Positions 43,572 to 54,500 of a stretch of DNA of 64,000 bases are shown here, piece after piece. The stretch is from GWE2-40-63 sp041664345. Its GTDB lineage: Bacteria > Bacteroidota > Bacteroidia > Bacteroidales > SZUA-534. How positions within the stretch are numbered: position 1 is the first letter of the stretch; every line of letters begins with the position of its first letter. The position numbers were made by a program, and so were the translations under genes. The stretch is from the NCBI GenBank assembly GCA_041664345.1, contig JBAYKX010000007.1:1-64000 (forward strand), written 5' to 3'. The notes under the pieces are model-generated. The model was not told where the DNA came from. It made no database searches and saw only the letters and a list, made by a program, of their open reading frames with translations.

Positions 43572-45127
43572 ACAGCCCGGAGTTTCGACTTATCATAGGT
43601 AATTTTTTCAGCCTCAAAGCTATAATTCATCTCTTCAATGAAAAATAACGTGCTCTTTATTTTATATATGGCTGTAAAATCAAAATTTGAAAGCATGGCT
43701 GGCGGAATGCGCAAGGTGCATTCATAGGGTTGAAACGAAGTAACCATCATATTGGCAGTATTCTTCCAGCAGTAATTAAATATTGAATTTGGGTTTAAAT
43801 ATATTTGACCATCACCACCAGAATTGTTCCATAGCCCGGCAACTCCATTTGCATTGTGGGCAAAACCAAGCATGAACGGAACTTTACCTTTCTCTTCAGA
43901 ATAATAATTTGTTCCAATCATTTCAACCTTTGAGGTTGCTTCAACACCTGATATTGAAGTAACTGCAGCAATGTCCGATTTTATTTCTAGCACTGAATCA
44001 CCGGAACCCAGCGTTATTTCCTGAAAATTGCGGGTATATTTCTTCCAGGTAATTAAACCTGTATCTTGGTCCATGGTGTACACATAATATACATTCTCAT
44101 CAATTACCAAACGGAGCTCACCCGGATGGTAAGTAAACGGCAAATCATCAAAGGTTGCAACTGATGGCATTAAGTAATATTGGTCCTGTTCCGAAATGTA
44201 TTTATGCGGTGTTTGCAATTCATCGCTGGTTTCAACTCCCAGTTTAAAAACAACTTTGGTGTTCAATGTATCTCCAATTTTTTCCAAATCATCGGCCATG
44301 TACTTAGTAATATCAACTATGTTAGGCCTAGTAATTCTTTCCTCAAGGCTTATTATTAACACCTCCTTAGTGCTTTCATTAATTATGGGATGCACATTCA
44401 ATAAATCGCTTATTTTATTAATAAACTCACCAATGGCAATATCGGGCAAACAACTATTCAATCTCACTTTTTGGCCATTTGAATCGGTTACATAATGTGA
44501 AACTGTATTGGTATAAAAAACCAGTTTTTTAAAATGAATGTCGTTCCGTAAATGATTTGTTTTTATGGAATATCCCTGTTCAACAAAAATTTGTTCGTAT
44601 AAATAGCATAAATAAACAAATGGGGTAAAGTTCTTAGTAACGCTGTATGGAGTGCTATTTTGGCCTATTACTGTTTCCTCATAAAAACTGCCTTGCATAA
44701 ATTTTGAGTTTTCCACGGCCGGAAATACAAAATTCACATTATCGGAAGTATCAAAATTTGGACGATCCCAAATTGACAGAATACCTCCTAAAGTTAACGT
44801 ACGGATGCTTCTATCCTTGTTTTTGCCATAAAATTCCGATTCATCGAAATTAAGATTACAGGCATACAGCTCTTTATTTAGTGACTGATATTGCAGTTTT
44901 GCCGATTTTTTAAAACTACGGAAGCATAAATCAACATCCACTTCGTTTAACCGTTTTTTACCCGATGCGTGGGGAACCGATAAATATTTGCTGTTGATGG
45001 CCTGCAACCCAAAATTAATGGTATTGCTGCCACGGTCGCGCACCAACATGGAATTAACTGTTGAAACCGATATTTTAATGTTACCTGGAATTACCAGTGA
45101 ATCGGTATTTGTTTTAAGGGTTAGCAT
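43568..45127 (-). CDS. Phage tail-tip/baseplate-like protein
   Basis: 519 residues and the last gene of the leftward structural cluster. It has short beta-rich blocks (GQKVRLNSCLPDIAIGEFI, YYVYTMDQDTGLITWKKYT) like those in distal tail or hub proteins of siphoviruses. No enzymatic motif is seen. It starts one base from the end of the BspA-like gene (overlap). The assignment rests on position, size and weak sequence pattern. Confidence 0.5.
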   Translation of the reverse strand: MLTLKTNTDSLVIPGNIKISVSTVNSMLVRDRGSNTINFGLQAINSKYLSVPHASGKKRLNEVDVDLCFRSFKKSAKLQYQSLNKELYACNLNFDESEFYGKNKDRSIRTLTLGGILSIWDRPNFDTSDNVNFVFPAVENSKFMQGSFYEETVIGQNSTPYSVTKNFTPFVYLCYLYEQIFVEQGYSIKTNHLRNDIHFKKLVFYTNTVSHYVTDSNGQKVRLNSCLPDIAIGEFINKISDLLNVHPIINESTKEVLIISLEERITRPNIVDITKYMADDLEKIGDTLNTKVVFKLGVETSDELQTPHKYISEQDQYYLMPSVATFDDLPFTYHPGELRLVIDENVYYVYTMDQDTGLITWKKYTRNFQEITLGSGDSVLEIKSDIAAVTSISGVEATSKVEMIGTNYYSEEKGKVPFMLGFAHNANGVAGLWNNSGGDGQIYLNPNSIFNYCWKNTANMMVTSFQPYECTLRIPPAMLSNFDFTAIYKIKSTLFFIEEMNYSFEAEKITYDKSKLRAV

Positions 45128-47385
45128 TATTCAAGTCCTCCATCGGTAAACGTCCAATTATCGGCTGCTATTATTGCGTTTTTTGCGGTTTGTCCAGTTT
45201 CTGTATATTTTGAAGTTCCAAAATGTACACTTAAATTATTAACTAATTCTTGAGCATCCCAAGCAACTAAAATGGCATCATAGTTAGCCGAACTTAAATT
45301 TACTTTATACATGAAACTCGTTAGATTATTAACTTTTGCCAAATTAAAATTTTTAGGTGAATCATTATTAAAAGCAAAACATCCATAAAACATTTGAGAC
45401 ATACTAATAACAGTCACACTCGCATCTGCACCTAAATTATTAAGAATAATTGGACTATTTAAAGTAGAACATTGCGAGAACATATCTTGTAAACTACTGC
45501 ACTTTGGTAAAGAAAACGTCATTGGAATGTTTAGAATATCGCAACTTTGAAACATACCTAAAGTTCTTGTTACCAAACTCATATTCCAGCCGCTAACATC
45601 TTGGTTAAATGCGTTACAGTTGTAAAACGTTTGGTATAAATCAGTATTTTTCGCAGTACTCCAACCACTTATATCTTGATTGAATGCCCTGCAATCACGA
45701 AACATAGCAGCCATGTTTGTTGCATTTGACACATTCCACGAGTTCATTGGTTGATTATACGCCCAGCAATTATCGAATGTACCTGAAAAGATAGTTACTA
45801 ATGACACATTCCAAGAATTTAAATTTTGATTAAAAGCATAACAGGTACCGAATGTGTAGTACATATTTGTCAAAGCGGTAGTAACCCAACCACTTATGTC
45901 TGAATTGAAAGCATAGCAATAATAAAACATTGACTCCATTGTTGTTACCTTGGCTACATTCCAACCGCTTATATCCTGATTAAAAACATAACAATTAAAA
46001 AACATTGAATTAGTTGTGGTGACATTAGCTGTATTAAATGTAGCAAGCGGTTGATTAAATGCTCTTGCATCCATAAACATATAAGACATATTAGTCACAA
46101 GAGAAGTATTAAAATTACTTACTGACTGGTTGAATGTTGTACAAAGCCTAAACATATTCATCATATTCGTAGCCTTAACCGTACTCAATCCACTAATACT
46201 TGAATTGAACGCTGGACAATTTTGGAACATTTGTGAGAAATCAGTAACATTGCTGGTGTTCCATGTATTTAATTCCTGATTAAATATTGTACAATTTGCA
46301 AATAAACCTGACATATTTGTCACCTTGGAAGTATCCCAAGAAGGCATCGATTGATTAAAGTGTGTACAGGATATAAATGTTCGGTACATATTCGTAACAT
46401 TTCCTACACTCCATGAATTTAAGTTCTGTGAAAATGCTGTACAATTAGCAAAAGTTGTGTTCAATGTTGATACATTTGAAACATTCCAGCCACTTATATT
46501 TTGATTAAAAACAGTACAACCAGAAAAAGTAGCGGTAAGATTTGTAATGTATTGGGTGTTCCAACCACTTATGTCTTGGTTAAAAACATTGCAATTCGTA
46601 AGTAAACCTTCAAGTGAAGTTAATGTAGCTGGAAGCGTCCAATTAATAGCGGAATTAAATAAAATACAATTATAAAACATGTTTGTAACTGTAGTGACTT
46701 TACCAATATTAAAATTAATAGGGTGATTGAATTTTTCACAATACATAAACATATTAGTCAATGCCGTTGCATTGGCTGTATTCCAATTTCCTACATTTTG
46801 AGTAAAATTACGACAGGCATAGAACATACCATTAAAAATCACACCAGAACTCACATTCCATCCACTTACATCTTGGTTAAATAAATTAAGTCCACTAAAT
46901 GCAGATTCAAAATTTACTACATTAGAAACATCCCAACTACCTATGTTTCCCCAATTAGTTATCCCGCTGCATCCTTGAAACGCATAACTCAACGATACAC
47001 AGTCTTTTAATCCAATGTTACCATCATCAGGAACCGTTGTTAAGTTTGTACAAGCTGGGCACGATAGCAGTAACAAACCTACTGATCCAAATTTCTTAAT
47101 TTTTGTAAGGTATAATCTATTGGCAAGAGAAGAACTAAAAATCAATCCCGGGAATATACCTTTAATTTTTACCTCATACGTACCAGCTACTGTATAGGTA
47201 TGGTATAAATCAGGATCGTTATTTGATGTAAGAATACTCGTAGTACCATCCCCCCAATCAGCTTCAGCATTAACAGCTTCATAACCTCCTATTTGTAATT
47301 GAATGGTTTGGCCAGCGGAACTAGTTACAAATTCTAATATCATTGGGTTAGAACCGCCAAACCTATGTGAGTTAATTACGTGCAT
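45127..47385 (-). CDS. PKD + BspA/DUF285 leucine-rich-repeat tail protein (probable host-binding)
   Basis: 752 residues. Residues about 35-100 are a PKD-like domain (EADWGDGTTS, HTYTVAGTYEVKI). Residues about 148-646 are 20 consecutive 25-residue BspA/DUF285 repeats of the pattern (S/N)xWNxxxVTxMxxMFxxCxxFNQxI; 18 units carry a Cys at the same place. No signal peptide is present, so it is not exported by itself. It lies between a tail-fibre-like gene and the tail-tip gene and is read with them, so it is probably part of the virion that binds the host. BspA proteins of host bacteria are adhesins. Start could also be a Met 14 codons on. Confidence 0.82.
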   Translation of the reverse strand: MHVINSHRFGGSNPMILEFVTSSAGQTIQLQIGGYEAVNAEADWGDGTTSILTSNNDPDLYHTYTVAGTYEVKIKGIFPGLIFSSSLANRLYLTKIKKFGSVGLLLLSCPACTNLTTVPDDGNIGLKDCVSLSYAFQGCSGITNWGNIGSWDVSNVVNFESAFSGLNLFNQDVSGWNVSSGVIFNGMFYACRNFTQNVGNWNTANATALTNMFMYCEKFNHPINFNIGKVTTVTNMFYNCILFNSAINWTLPATLTSLEGLLTNCNVFNQDISGWNTQYITNLTATFSGCTVFNQNISGWNVSNVSTLNTTFANCTAFSQNLNSWSVGNVTNMYRTFISCTHFNQSMPSWDTSKVTNMSGLFANCTIFNQELNTWNTSNVTDFSQMFQNCPAFNSSISGLSTVKATNMMNMFRLCTTFNQSVSNFNTSLVTNMSYMFMDARAFNQPLATFNTANVTTTNSMFFNCYVFNQDISGWNVAKVTTMESMFYYCYAFNSDISGWVTTALTNMYYTFGTCYAFNQNLNSWNVSLVTIFSGTFDNCWAYNQPMNSWNVSNATNMAAMFRDCRAFNQDISGWSTAKNTDLYQTFYNCNAFNQDVSGWNMSLVTRTLGMFQSCDILNIPMTFSLPKCSSLQDMFSQCSTLNSPIILNNLGADASVTVISMSQMFYGCFAFNNDSPKNFNLAKVNNLTSFMYKVNLSSANYDAILVAWDAQELVNNLSVHFGTSKYTETGQTAKNAIIAADNWTFTDGGLE
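45447..46943 (-). repeat. 20 units of 75 bp encoding the BspA/DUF285 repeats
   Basis: Units are diverged in DNA but keep length, with GW/SW, NV, MF and FNQ in place. They make nearly 1.5 kb of the tail gene. The Cys is absent only in units 1 and 12. Confidence 0.85.
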
Positions 47386-47388
47386 GAC

Positions 47389-47853
47389 TTATAACCAATT
47401 AAAATTAAAATCTGGGAAAATGTTGGAATTTATGTAGGCATCCTCTCTCAATTGCCTTTCTTCCCTTAAGGATGTTTCTTGTGCTTGCCTTAATGTTCCT
47501 TCGTTGGTTGGTTGCGAAAAGTCTTTAACACGCTTCCAAATTGGATAAGCCGTATCAATAAAATTGCCAAAAGAATTGTTAAAATTTACCAATACTTCAG
47601 CCTGGGGTTTTTCGGTTAACAGCCATTCAATAAGGCAAACTTTTAAAAACTCGCCTTGGTTAGTTGTCAAGGTCCAAATTTCGCTAATGGTATGTTTATT
47701 TGGATCGTAATCACCAGGATATGGCATTGTTTGAATTTCGTAAAATTCAATGGATGCATCTAATCCAACTATGGGTTCTTTATCCTCCCTTGGATAGGTT
47801 GTTTTCAACATTTCTGTTGATTGTTCTTTTTGGATAACTCTAATTACTTGCAT
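47389..47853 (-). CDS. Phage tail-region protein, unknown
   Basis: 154 residues with no recognised domain. EIWTLTTNQGEFLKVCLIEWLL and DTAYPIWKRVKDFSQ are the clearest blocks, and the C-terminal third is charged (SLREERQLRED). It sits between the fibre-like gene and the BspA-like gene, where tail-fibre chaperones are often found. That role is only a guess from position. Confidence 0.55.
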   Translation of the reverse strand: MQVIRVIQKEQSTEMLKTTYPREDKEPIVGLDASIEFYEIQTMPYPGDYDPNKHTISEIWTLTTNQGEFLKVCLIEWLLTEKPQAEVLVNFNNSFGNFIDTAYPIWKRVKDFSQPTNEGTLRQAQETSLREERQLREDAYINSNIFPDFNFNWL

Positions 47854-47854
47854 T

Positions 47855-48586
47855 TTATTTACGATCTAAAATTAGATAACCTTTTAAAGCTTTACCTGCA
47901 TTTGTTGCTCCAATTTGGTCAACGTGCCCGGTAACTTCGTCGCCTTTTGCAAATGTTATGGTGCCATTCAAAACAAAAGGGGTTGCAGCAGTTAACGATG
48001 TTTTTTCTGTTGCGTCAATACTTGGTTTTGTGGTAAAAAATGAGATGCCATTTTTCTTTAAATCGGCAATTAAACTTGAACCTGTTGGAGCTTCGGCCAC
48101 TGCAATGAATAAATCAATTAGTTTTGATGGGTGTGTCATGTTAAACGCATCCTTAACGCCTGTTGTTAAAGCGGTGGCATAATCGCTTAATGCAAATGAA
48201 AACACATCGAAGTTCGATTTAACCCATATTGCAGCATCTGTTGTGGCATCCACACAATCATAAATATTATCATTGGTAACATCTATCCAACGGCTGCCAA
48301 CCACATAGCCCTCTGTGTTATCATTAGTAGCTGCTGGTGCGGTGGTGGCTACGTAGTTATTTTGAATGGCGGTTGTACTTGGCAACTGCTCTGTTGGAAC
48401 TTTCCCATCCTCCCCCAATGTTGCCAAGCCACCGGCAACAGCTTTTGAATTGAACAGTTCTTCGGCTTTGGTTAATACCTTTTTTAATCCTTCATTGGCG
48501 TGGGGACCGGTGATAAACTTGCGGCCATTGCTCTTAAAAATGGAATCAATCCAGGTACGTATCTGTGTATAGGTTTCGCTTGCCAT
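47855..48586 (-). CDS. Phage tail fibre-like protein
   Basis: 243 residues. The N-terminus has a helical stretch (NEGLKKVLTKAEELFNSKAVAG) and GLATLGEDGKVPTEQLPS, a turn that is common at the shaft of phage fibres. A Thr/Ala-rich central part is followed by a beta-rich end (TITFAKGDEVTGHVD). It starts two bases after the large tail protein ends. It probably forms part of the adhesion apparatus. Confidence 0.65.
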   Translation of the reverse strand: MASETYTQIRTWIDSIFKSNGRKFITGPHANEGLKKVLTKAEELFNSKAVAGGLATLGEDGKVPTEQLPSTTAIQNNYVATTAPAATNDNTEGYVVGSRWIDVTNDNIYDCVDATTDAAIWVKSNFDVFSFALSDYATALTTGVKDAFNMTHPSKLIDLFIAVAEAPTGSSLIADLKKNGISFFTTKPSIDATEKTSLTAATPFVLNGTITFAKGDEVTGHVDQIGATNAGKALKGYLILDRK

Positions 48587-48588
48587 GG

Positions 48589-50193
48589 TTAGTTAAAATA
48601 ATCTTCGTTAAAATCATCGCTGTAATCGCCGCTAATTGGTATATCATCATCGGAGCAAGCTTCATCAACAAAAGCACGCCTGTAAACCGATGAATGGGTA
48701 TATATGCTGGTATTGTCGTTATGCAGCATATAGTCGTCGGTAATAAAGCTGCATGGCACGGTAATGCCATTTATGTACTCAAAAATATCGTCCGATAGTT
48801 CAATCTGCTGAATGTAGTTTTTCCAGTTGCGCGAATTGCCACCAAAATTTATCATTAAACCCCAGTTTAAATTGAATTCAAGGGTACGGGTAGCCGATAC
48901 CTGAATTTCCTTTCGGGTTTTGGTGGTATAATCGTCGGGTAAGGCAACAGTGCCAAATTCCTTTTCAATTTTTGCGGGGTTGGTAACTATACCCGTTGAC
49001 CGCAAACAGTCGTAACCACCGCCATAATCGGAACGGAATATAAAAAACCTTAAATAGTCGTAGGTTTCATAATCTAAAATGTAGGTACGTTCCTGGCTAA
49101 TATCAACATTGCTTTGGTTGCGCAAAACAACGGTGTAATTAGCCACGGTTTTTGAAATGTTTATCTCAAAAATATTAAGCCTTAATGGGGAAACAATTGC
49201 TTGTAACACCTTGCCATAGATTGCACCAATGGTTCCTCGGTCAGCTTCGTAGCTGCTGCCATCGGTAAAATTAACTTTTAAGTGAAGTTTAACGGTGCTT
49301 ATAGTAGCATCGAATACCAGAAATGAAAGCAATTCTGGTGCTAATGGCGTTATTTTTTTAAAGTTGGGCTGCAACGTAAGGAACGACTTATGTACCGATA
49401 ATTCGTTATAAAAACTACCAGCCTCCTCGTTCCAGATAGCCTTTTTCATATAGCTGCTTTGGCCGTAAATGGCATAATAAGTGCTGCTAAAAAGCGTATT
49501 GTGTTCTACTGCAGGAATTCCATACCTATCGAATAATAAATAAAAATATGGTTTGCAAGTTTCGTTGAAGCTGAGAATGTTGGCCTCCAAATCAAAGTCG
49601 GGTTGTGGCAGTATCTCAATAAATTCAGAAATATCGAATATTACACGGCCCTCCAAATCAGGGAATTCTACCAATTCACCCAGTAGTTCGGAACTGCCAT
49701 TATAAATGCGGATTCCTAACCGATAATTTTCATTATAATGGGGTTCTACGCCTAAAGTAAAATCAATTTGCTCAAATGTAAATGAAGGTGAACCAACCAT
49801 TTGATGATCGTTCATTTTAATTGATTGCATGCGGATGAACCCATTTGGATAGGTTGAATTGGTAACAACGCTAAATGTAAAATATGCCACCGCGTTGGGA
49901 AATCCGTTCATTCGGTCAACCGCATGATTAAGAAACTCGTTGTCACTGGAAAAATTAGATCGTTTTAAAATATCGTTAAGGTTAACCAGGTGATCAACAA
50001 AATTGAAGTGTAGGGAATAGGCTCCACTTATTGTAATATCAAAATAATGGACATCGGCATCATCGCCATAAATTAAAAAATCGAGAATGGTTTTTGAACC
50101 TGCATCCAAATGCGAAGTGGTAATGGCTTCCACTATTACGGGGTCGCCAACCAACGATAACAGCTTAGGAACTCTATATTCTGAAATAGCCAT
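48589..50193 (-). CDS. Large tail-tip protein, unknown
   Basis: 534 residues, beta-rich throughout (SYEADRGTIGAIYG, TYDYLRFFIFRSDYG). It has an acidic C-terminal tail (DEACSDDDIPISGDYSDDF). Its start overlaps the stop of the holin-like gene by one base. Position after the tape measure and lysis genes suggests a distal-tail or baseplate role. No family name is recognised with confidence. Confidence 0.55.
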   Translation of the reverse strand: MAISEYRVPKLLSLVGDPVIVEAITTSHLDAGSKTILDFLIYGDDADVHYFDITISGAYSLHFNFVDHLVNLNDILKRSNFSSDNEFLNHAVDRMNGFPNAVAYFTFSVVTNSTYPNGFIRMQSIKMNDHQMVGSPSFTFEQIDFTLGVEPHYNENYRLGIRIYNGSSELLGELVEFPDLEGRVIFDISEFIEILPQPDFDLEANILSFNETCKPYFYLLFDRYGIPAVEHNTLFSSTYYAIYGQSSYMKKAIWNEEAGSFYNELSVHKSFLTLQPNFKKITPLAPELLSFLVFDATISTVKLHLKVNFTDGSSYEADRGTIGAIYGKVLQAIVSPLRLNIFEINISKTVANYTVVLRNQSNVDISQERTYILDYETYDYLRFFIFRSDYGGGYDCLRSTGIVTNPAKIEKEFGTVALPDDYTTKTRKEIQVSATRTLEFNLNWGLMINFGGNSRNWKNYIQQIELSDDIFEYINGITVPCSFITDDYMLHNDNTSIYTHSSVYRRAFVDEACSDDDIPISGDYSDDFNEDYFN

Positions 50194-50753
50194 TATGCTT
50201 TATTTGTTTTGAATTTTGCCATAGCTCTATCACCAAACCACCAACCCACCACCGAAAAAGTAAGGTAAATTATAGATGCTATCAAGTCAAATACCTGATC
50301 AGGAGTAAGAAAAGTGTGATTTTGCATTACAATTATTACCGATTGCTGTGTAATGTAAGCCGTTATAACCATTAGTGTAATTGTAATGCCCGGGCGCATG
50401 CCTGAGCGAAGTACATCAACCAATCCCAACAAAAAGGTTAGCAAAACGCCAAAAATAGTTGTCCACCAACGTTCAAAAAGCTTTTCAATAAGTTGATTGC
50501 TTACATTCACCTTATTGCCAAACTCCTGTGACATTCTGAAATTATCGTTTGCCGAAAGTTCTAAATCGCGCTGAACTTGTTGTTCTGTAATTTTTATATT
50601 GGCTTCGGTTTCGGCAATCATGGCATTGGTTTCAGCTTGAACCATAGCCAAATCGTGTTCGTTTTTTAGTTTTTGGGTTTTCAAATTCATTATGCCGGTT
50701 GCTATTGAACCGCCCAATCCGGTTACAATGCCTAAAATGCTTTCTAAAATCAT
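50193..50753 (-). CDS. Holin-like protein with three membrane helices
   Basis: 186 residues. A cytoplasmic coiled part (residues 25-75, KLKNEHDLAMVQAETNAMI) is followed by WWTTIFGVLLTFLLGLVDVL, ITITLMVITAYITQQSVIIVM and VFDLIASIIYLTFSVVGWW, three hydrophobic segments. This is the layout of 3TM holins. It overlaps the DUF5675 gene by 4 bases, a common holin-lysin order. Function as holin is inferred. Confidence 0.68.
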   Translation of the reverse strand: MILESILGIVTGLGGSIATGIMNLKTQKLKNEHDLAMVQAETNAMIAETEANIKITEQQVQRDLELSANDNFRMSQEFGNKVNVSNQLIEKLFERWWTTIFGVLLTFLLGLVDVLRSGMRPGITITLMVITAYITQQSVIIVMQNHTFLTPDQVFDLIASIIYLTFSVVGWWFGDRAMAKFKTNKA

Positions 50754-51190
50754 GATGGTTGTTTTTTATAGGTTTCTGTAATAATTAGCTTGAATTCGTT
50801 ATTTTCCAGCAGGCTCATAAACTTGCGAACCGTAATACGTGAGTTAAGCACTGCCTTTTGTTTGCCTATCAGGCCTCTTTGTTTGCCTAATAAAAGGCAC
50901 CCTTTTGAATGTGTTAAAAAGCCCTTTGAAACATCGCCGGCATAGTTACCCGGATGTATTAAAATATAGGAACGACCATGTACATCGGTAACATGAAATA
51001 TTAAGCCGTATTTTTGGCTGTAACGTATTTTAACCCAATAGGTACCAGCCGGAATACAGCTGATTGAATTCTGATTTTGTCGCCATGGCAATTCCAAACA
51101 AAATGATGAAAAACCCAATTCGGGAACATTCCATGTTGAAAAGGTTCCATGATCGGTTGATTCGTATCGGTTTGAAAAAACGCTTAGCAT
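50750..51190 (-). CDS. DUF5675 family protein
   Basis: 146 residues. FCLELPWRQNQNSISCIPAGTYWVKIRYS, then IFHVTDVHGRSYILIHPGNYAGD and KGCLLLG, is the full DUF5675 pattern, including the conserved Cys, His and GC at the end. The family is common in Bacteroidota prophages next to holins; its biochemical role is not proven, with cell-wall action possible. It begins in a one-base overlap with the preceding gene. Confidence 0.82.
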   Translation of the reverse strand: MLSVFSNRYESTDHGTFSTWNVPELGFSSFCLELPWRQNQNSISCIPAGTYWVKIRYSQKYGLIFHVTDVHGRSYILIHPGNYAGDVSKGFLTHSKGCLLLGKQRGLIGKQKAVLNSRITVRKFMSLLENNEFKLIITETYKKQPS

Positions 51191-51516
51191 TATTCGTCCT
51201 TTTTGAGTGATTTAAGAAAAGCCTTATTTTTTTCGGGTTCAGCGCCTGCCATGGCTTCTTTCTTTAGCTTGGTGGTTAAGTACTGATCATATATTTTCAT
51301 TATTATCCATAGTATGGATAAAACTGAAATTACAATGGTTAGTAAACTGCTGAATATTGGGCTGAACAGAAAGCCGCTGAAGGTTGCGCCAAGGAAACCT
51401 ATTTTAATATTCAAGTAGGTAGCAATGCCTGTAAATGTTAGTCCAATACTGTCGGTAAGAGGTTTTAATGATTCTGGTATCATTCCGTGTTTTTTTATTT
51501 CAAAAATGGGTTTCAT
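51190..51516 (-). CDS. Small membrane protein, holin-like
   Basis: About 108 residues from ATG 51516; an upstream start would lie inside the tape measure gene. Two hydrophobic segments (GLTFTGIATYLNIKIGFLGA and FSSLLTIVISVLSILWIIM) are followed by a lysine-rich tail. It lies between the tape measure and the DUF5675 gene. It may assist lysis. Confidence 0.62.
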   Translation of the reverse strand: MKPIFEIKKHGMIPESLKPLTDSIGLTFTGIATYLNIKIGFLGATFSGFLFSPIFSSLLTIVISVLSILWIIMKIYDQYLTTKLKKEAMAGAEPEKNKAFLKSLKKDE

Positions 51517-51538
51517 ATTTTTGTAATTAAAGGACAGT

Positions 51539-54500
51539 TTATGTTCTACTTCCAACTTTTTTTTGCACTTCAATTTCAGCACCTATCTCATTAATACGCT
51601 TAATGGCATCGGCAGTAATTACCAATTGTTTCGATTTGAAAATTAAAGCAGCCTCATATATATATTTAGCTGCGGAATCTAAACTTCCGCTTTCAGTGGT
51701 TTTATTATTGGGTTTTACTGGTTGTATTGTGTCGGTAGTATAACCACCGCTGGCGTACCCGCGCGTAATGTTCATATTGGCAATGGCTGTTGGCAAATCG
51801 AGTGTATTAATGGTACCGTTTTGCTGTGCCAGGTTAATAATATCTAATGCCCTTTTTACACTTGGGTTTGCTGTTGCCTTGGCATTGGCCACAAACTCAT
51901 TTTTGTGAACTATACCGGCGGCATCGGAACTGTTGCCTTGGCTGGTATAACCGCCAACCTCAAAACCACCCATTGATTTTAATGCTTGACCGGCTATTCC
52001 CGCAATACTTATGGCTGCACTTGCTGTATTTATACCAACCCAAGGCATACCGAATGATAATGGTGATGCAGCAACAGCCTTTGCGTTTGCAATTCCCGTA
52101 TTAAATATTACCTGACCAATAGCAGCCGCTTGCTCAAATAAATACAAAGCTTGCCCCATTTTCGATTCTTGACCAACCAATTCACGGAGTGTACCAAAAG
52201 CCTGTTGGGCAACGCCTAATTCAGCCATTTGAATCTGTTTTTTAGCTTCAAATGCATCTAACTTTAACTGCCGCTTATCGTTTTCCAATTTTGCTTCGGC
52301 TTGCAATTCTTTAAGCCTATTGCCATCGGCCAGTGCAAATTCCTGATTGTACTGTTCTTGTAATATTTCCAGTTTGGCTTGAAATGCTTCTTCATCGGTG
52401 GCCGCTTCCAATTCAGCAATCATTAGTTTATCTAATGTTTTCCGTGCATAATCGTCATCTTCAATGGCTGCAATACGTTTTAAATGTTCTGCTTTTTTTA
52501 TCTCTAATTGAGCATAAGTGAGCTCATTAATTTCAACTTCGTATGAATTTAACTGTTGCTTTTTTACAATGCGGCCTTTTAAATTTTCCTGCTCTTCGCG
52601 CCAGCGTTGTTCTTCAATGGCTTTTTCTTTTTCAATCCCATCTTTTAGTGAAGCTATACCGGCATCATTCAATTCCTTTTGAGCTTGAATAATTAGTTTT
52701 TTCTGTTCTTCAAGCCTTTCCAATAAAGGCTTTAAAAAATCTTTGGAGTCTGTTTTATCTTTTTTAGTTGTATTTGTTGGGTCTGTTGTTAAATCGGGAG
52801 TAGGTGAATTTGGATTAACCGATGATGCAGCAGTATTACCTCTTGAAATTATATCCAATAATCGTTTCTTTGTCTCAATATAATCTTCCTCCGCTTTTTT
52901 GGCATTTTCAGCTGACGTTTCAAGACTACTATATACAGCCTGAGTATCGCCCAATGCCATTCTTATGCCAGTTACTATATGTTGCCAAGTCTCTAATTTT
53001 TTATCGTCGCCACTTGCTACGGCGGCCAAACGCTTCTGTTCTAATTCAACCAAAGCATTATAAGCGGCTTCGGCTTCGGCACGTTTTAACAACGATGCCA
53101 AGTATTTATCGCTGGCAGTGGTGGCAGCATCGGTATTAATGGTTTCAAGAGTAAGGTTTCCAAAATATTCGGGCGATATTTCATTCAATTTTTTAATGGC
53201 AGCCAACCGTTCTTCTTTGCTTTTCTTTTCATCCTTAGCAATTTTCATCAGCTTTTCCATCTCAATTTTTTCGGCAGCAATGTTCTTTTGGGCTTCAACC
53301 GTAACATCGTTCACTGCTTTTTGAGCCTTTTCGGCTGATGATAACTGGCGGGTTAGTGCATAAAGGGCGACACCTGCAGCAACCAATAATGTAACTAATA
53401 AGGCAATTGGGTTTGCCTTTTGCGCTAAATTCCAAGCCTGTTGGGCAATGGTGGCCAGTTTAATCTGTCCGGTTAAAACTTTTTTAGCTATTGTATATGT
53501 TTTAACTATAAATTCTTTTGCTACCATTGAGGCGTAATGAATATCGTCCCATCGTTTGGCAACTTGTATGGCTAAAGTATAAGCACCAATAGCAGCGGTA
53601 ATTGTAGTTATAACCCCAATATGGGTGCTAATAAAATTAATGGTAGCCATTAAAACCTTTAAAAACATGGTAACGGCATTGGTACTAAAAGTCATGGCGG
53701 GAGCCAACTTTTCACCAAATTCAATAGCAGTTAATTGTGCCTTGTTTTTTGCCTGCTCCAATGCTGCGGAATTATTGCTTGTATTTATTGATGCTTGCCT
53801 TATAGCCTCATTAGTTCCAGTAACAGCTTTAGTTAGCGATTCGTAAGTACCAATGTTGTTAAGCAAAATAGTTCCTGCAGTAACATTTTCGGCACCAAAG
53901 TATTTTATTTTTAGTGCATCTTTTTCGGCGGCTGTACCTTGTTCATTAATCTTTTTATTGGCTTCATTCATGGCATCGGCCATATTGAACTGACCGGATG
54001 CATAACCCAACCCCGCATCTTTCATTTTTAAAAGGGCACCCCGGAGTTTTGTTCCGGCCTCTTCGCCTTTTAGCTGTTTGGTAGCCAAAACTTCCAATGC
54101 GGCAACGGTTTGCTCTAAGCTCATATTGCTGTCGTTGGCCACGGCACCCACGTTTTTCATTGAACCGGTTAAGTCCGATATTTCAGCCGAACCTTCCAAT
54201 GCTCCTGCTGCTAAAGTATTTATTACCCTTGCGGCTTCGCTAGCGGGTAAGTTAAACTGGTTCATGGCTCCGGCAACGGCTTCAACGGCTGGGGCGGTTT
54301 CCATTTTTGCAGCTTCGGCCAATATAAGTGCCTGTTTGGTTACTTCATTCAGGTCTTCTTTATTTTTAAGGAGTTCAGGGCGGGCTGAACCCATTAATTT
54401 ATAGGCATCAACAATATCGGTGGCACTTTTGGTTATTTTAATACCTCCTTCAAGGGTGCTGGTGCTTAGTTCTTTTGCTTGGTCGCTTAACCATTTTAAA

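Noticed and set aside
45127..47385. Diversity-generating retroelement target in the repeat protein
   Set aside because: No reverse transcriptase, template repeat or accessory gene is present in the window.
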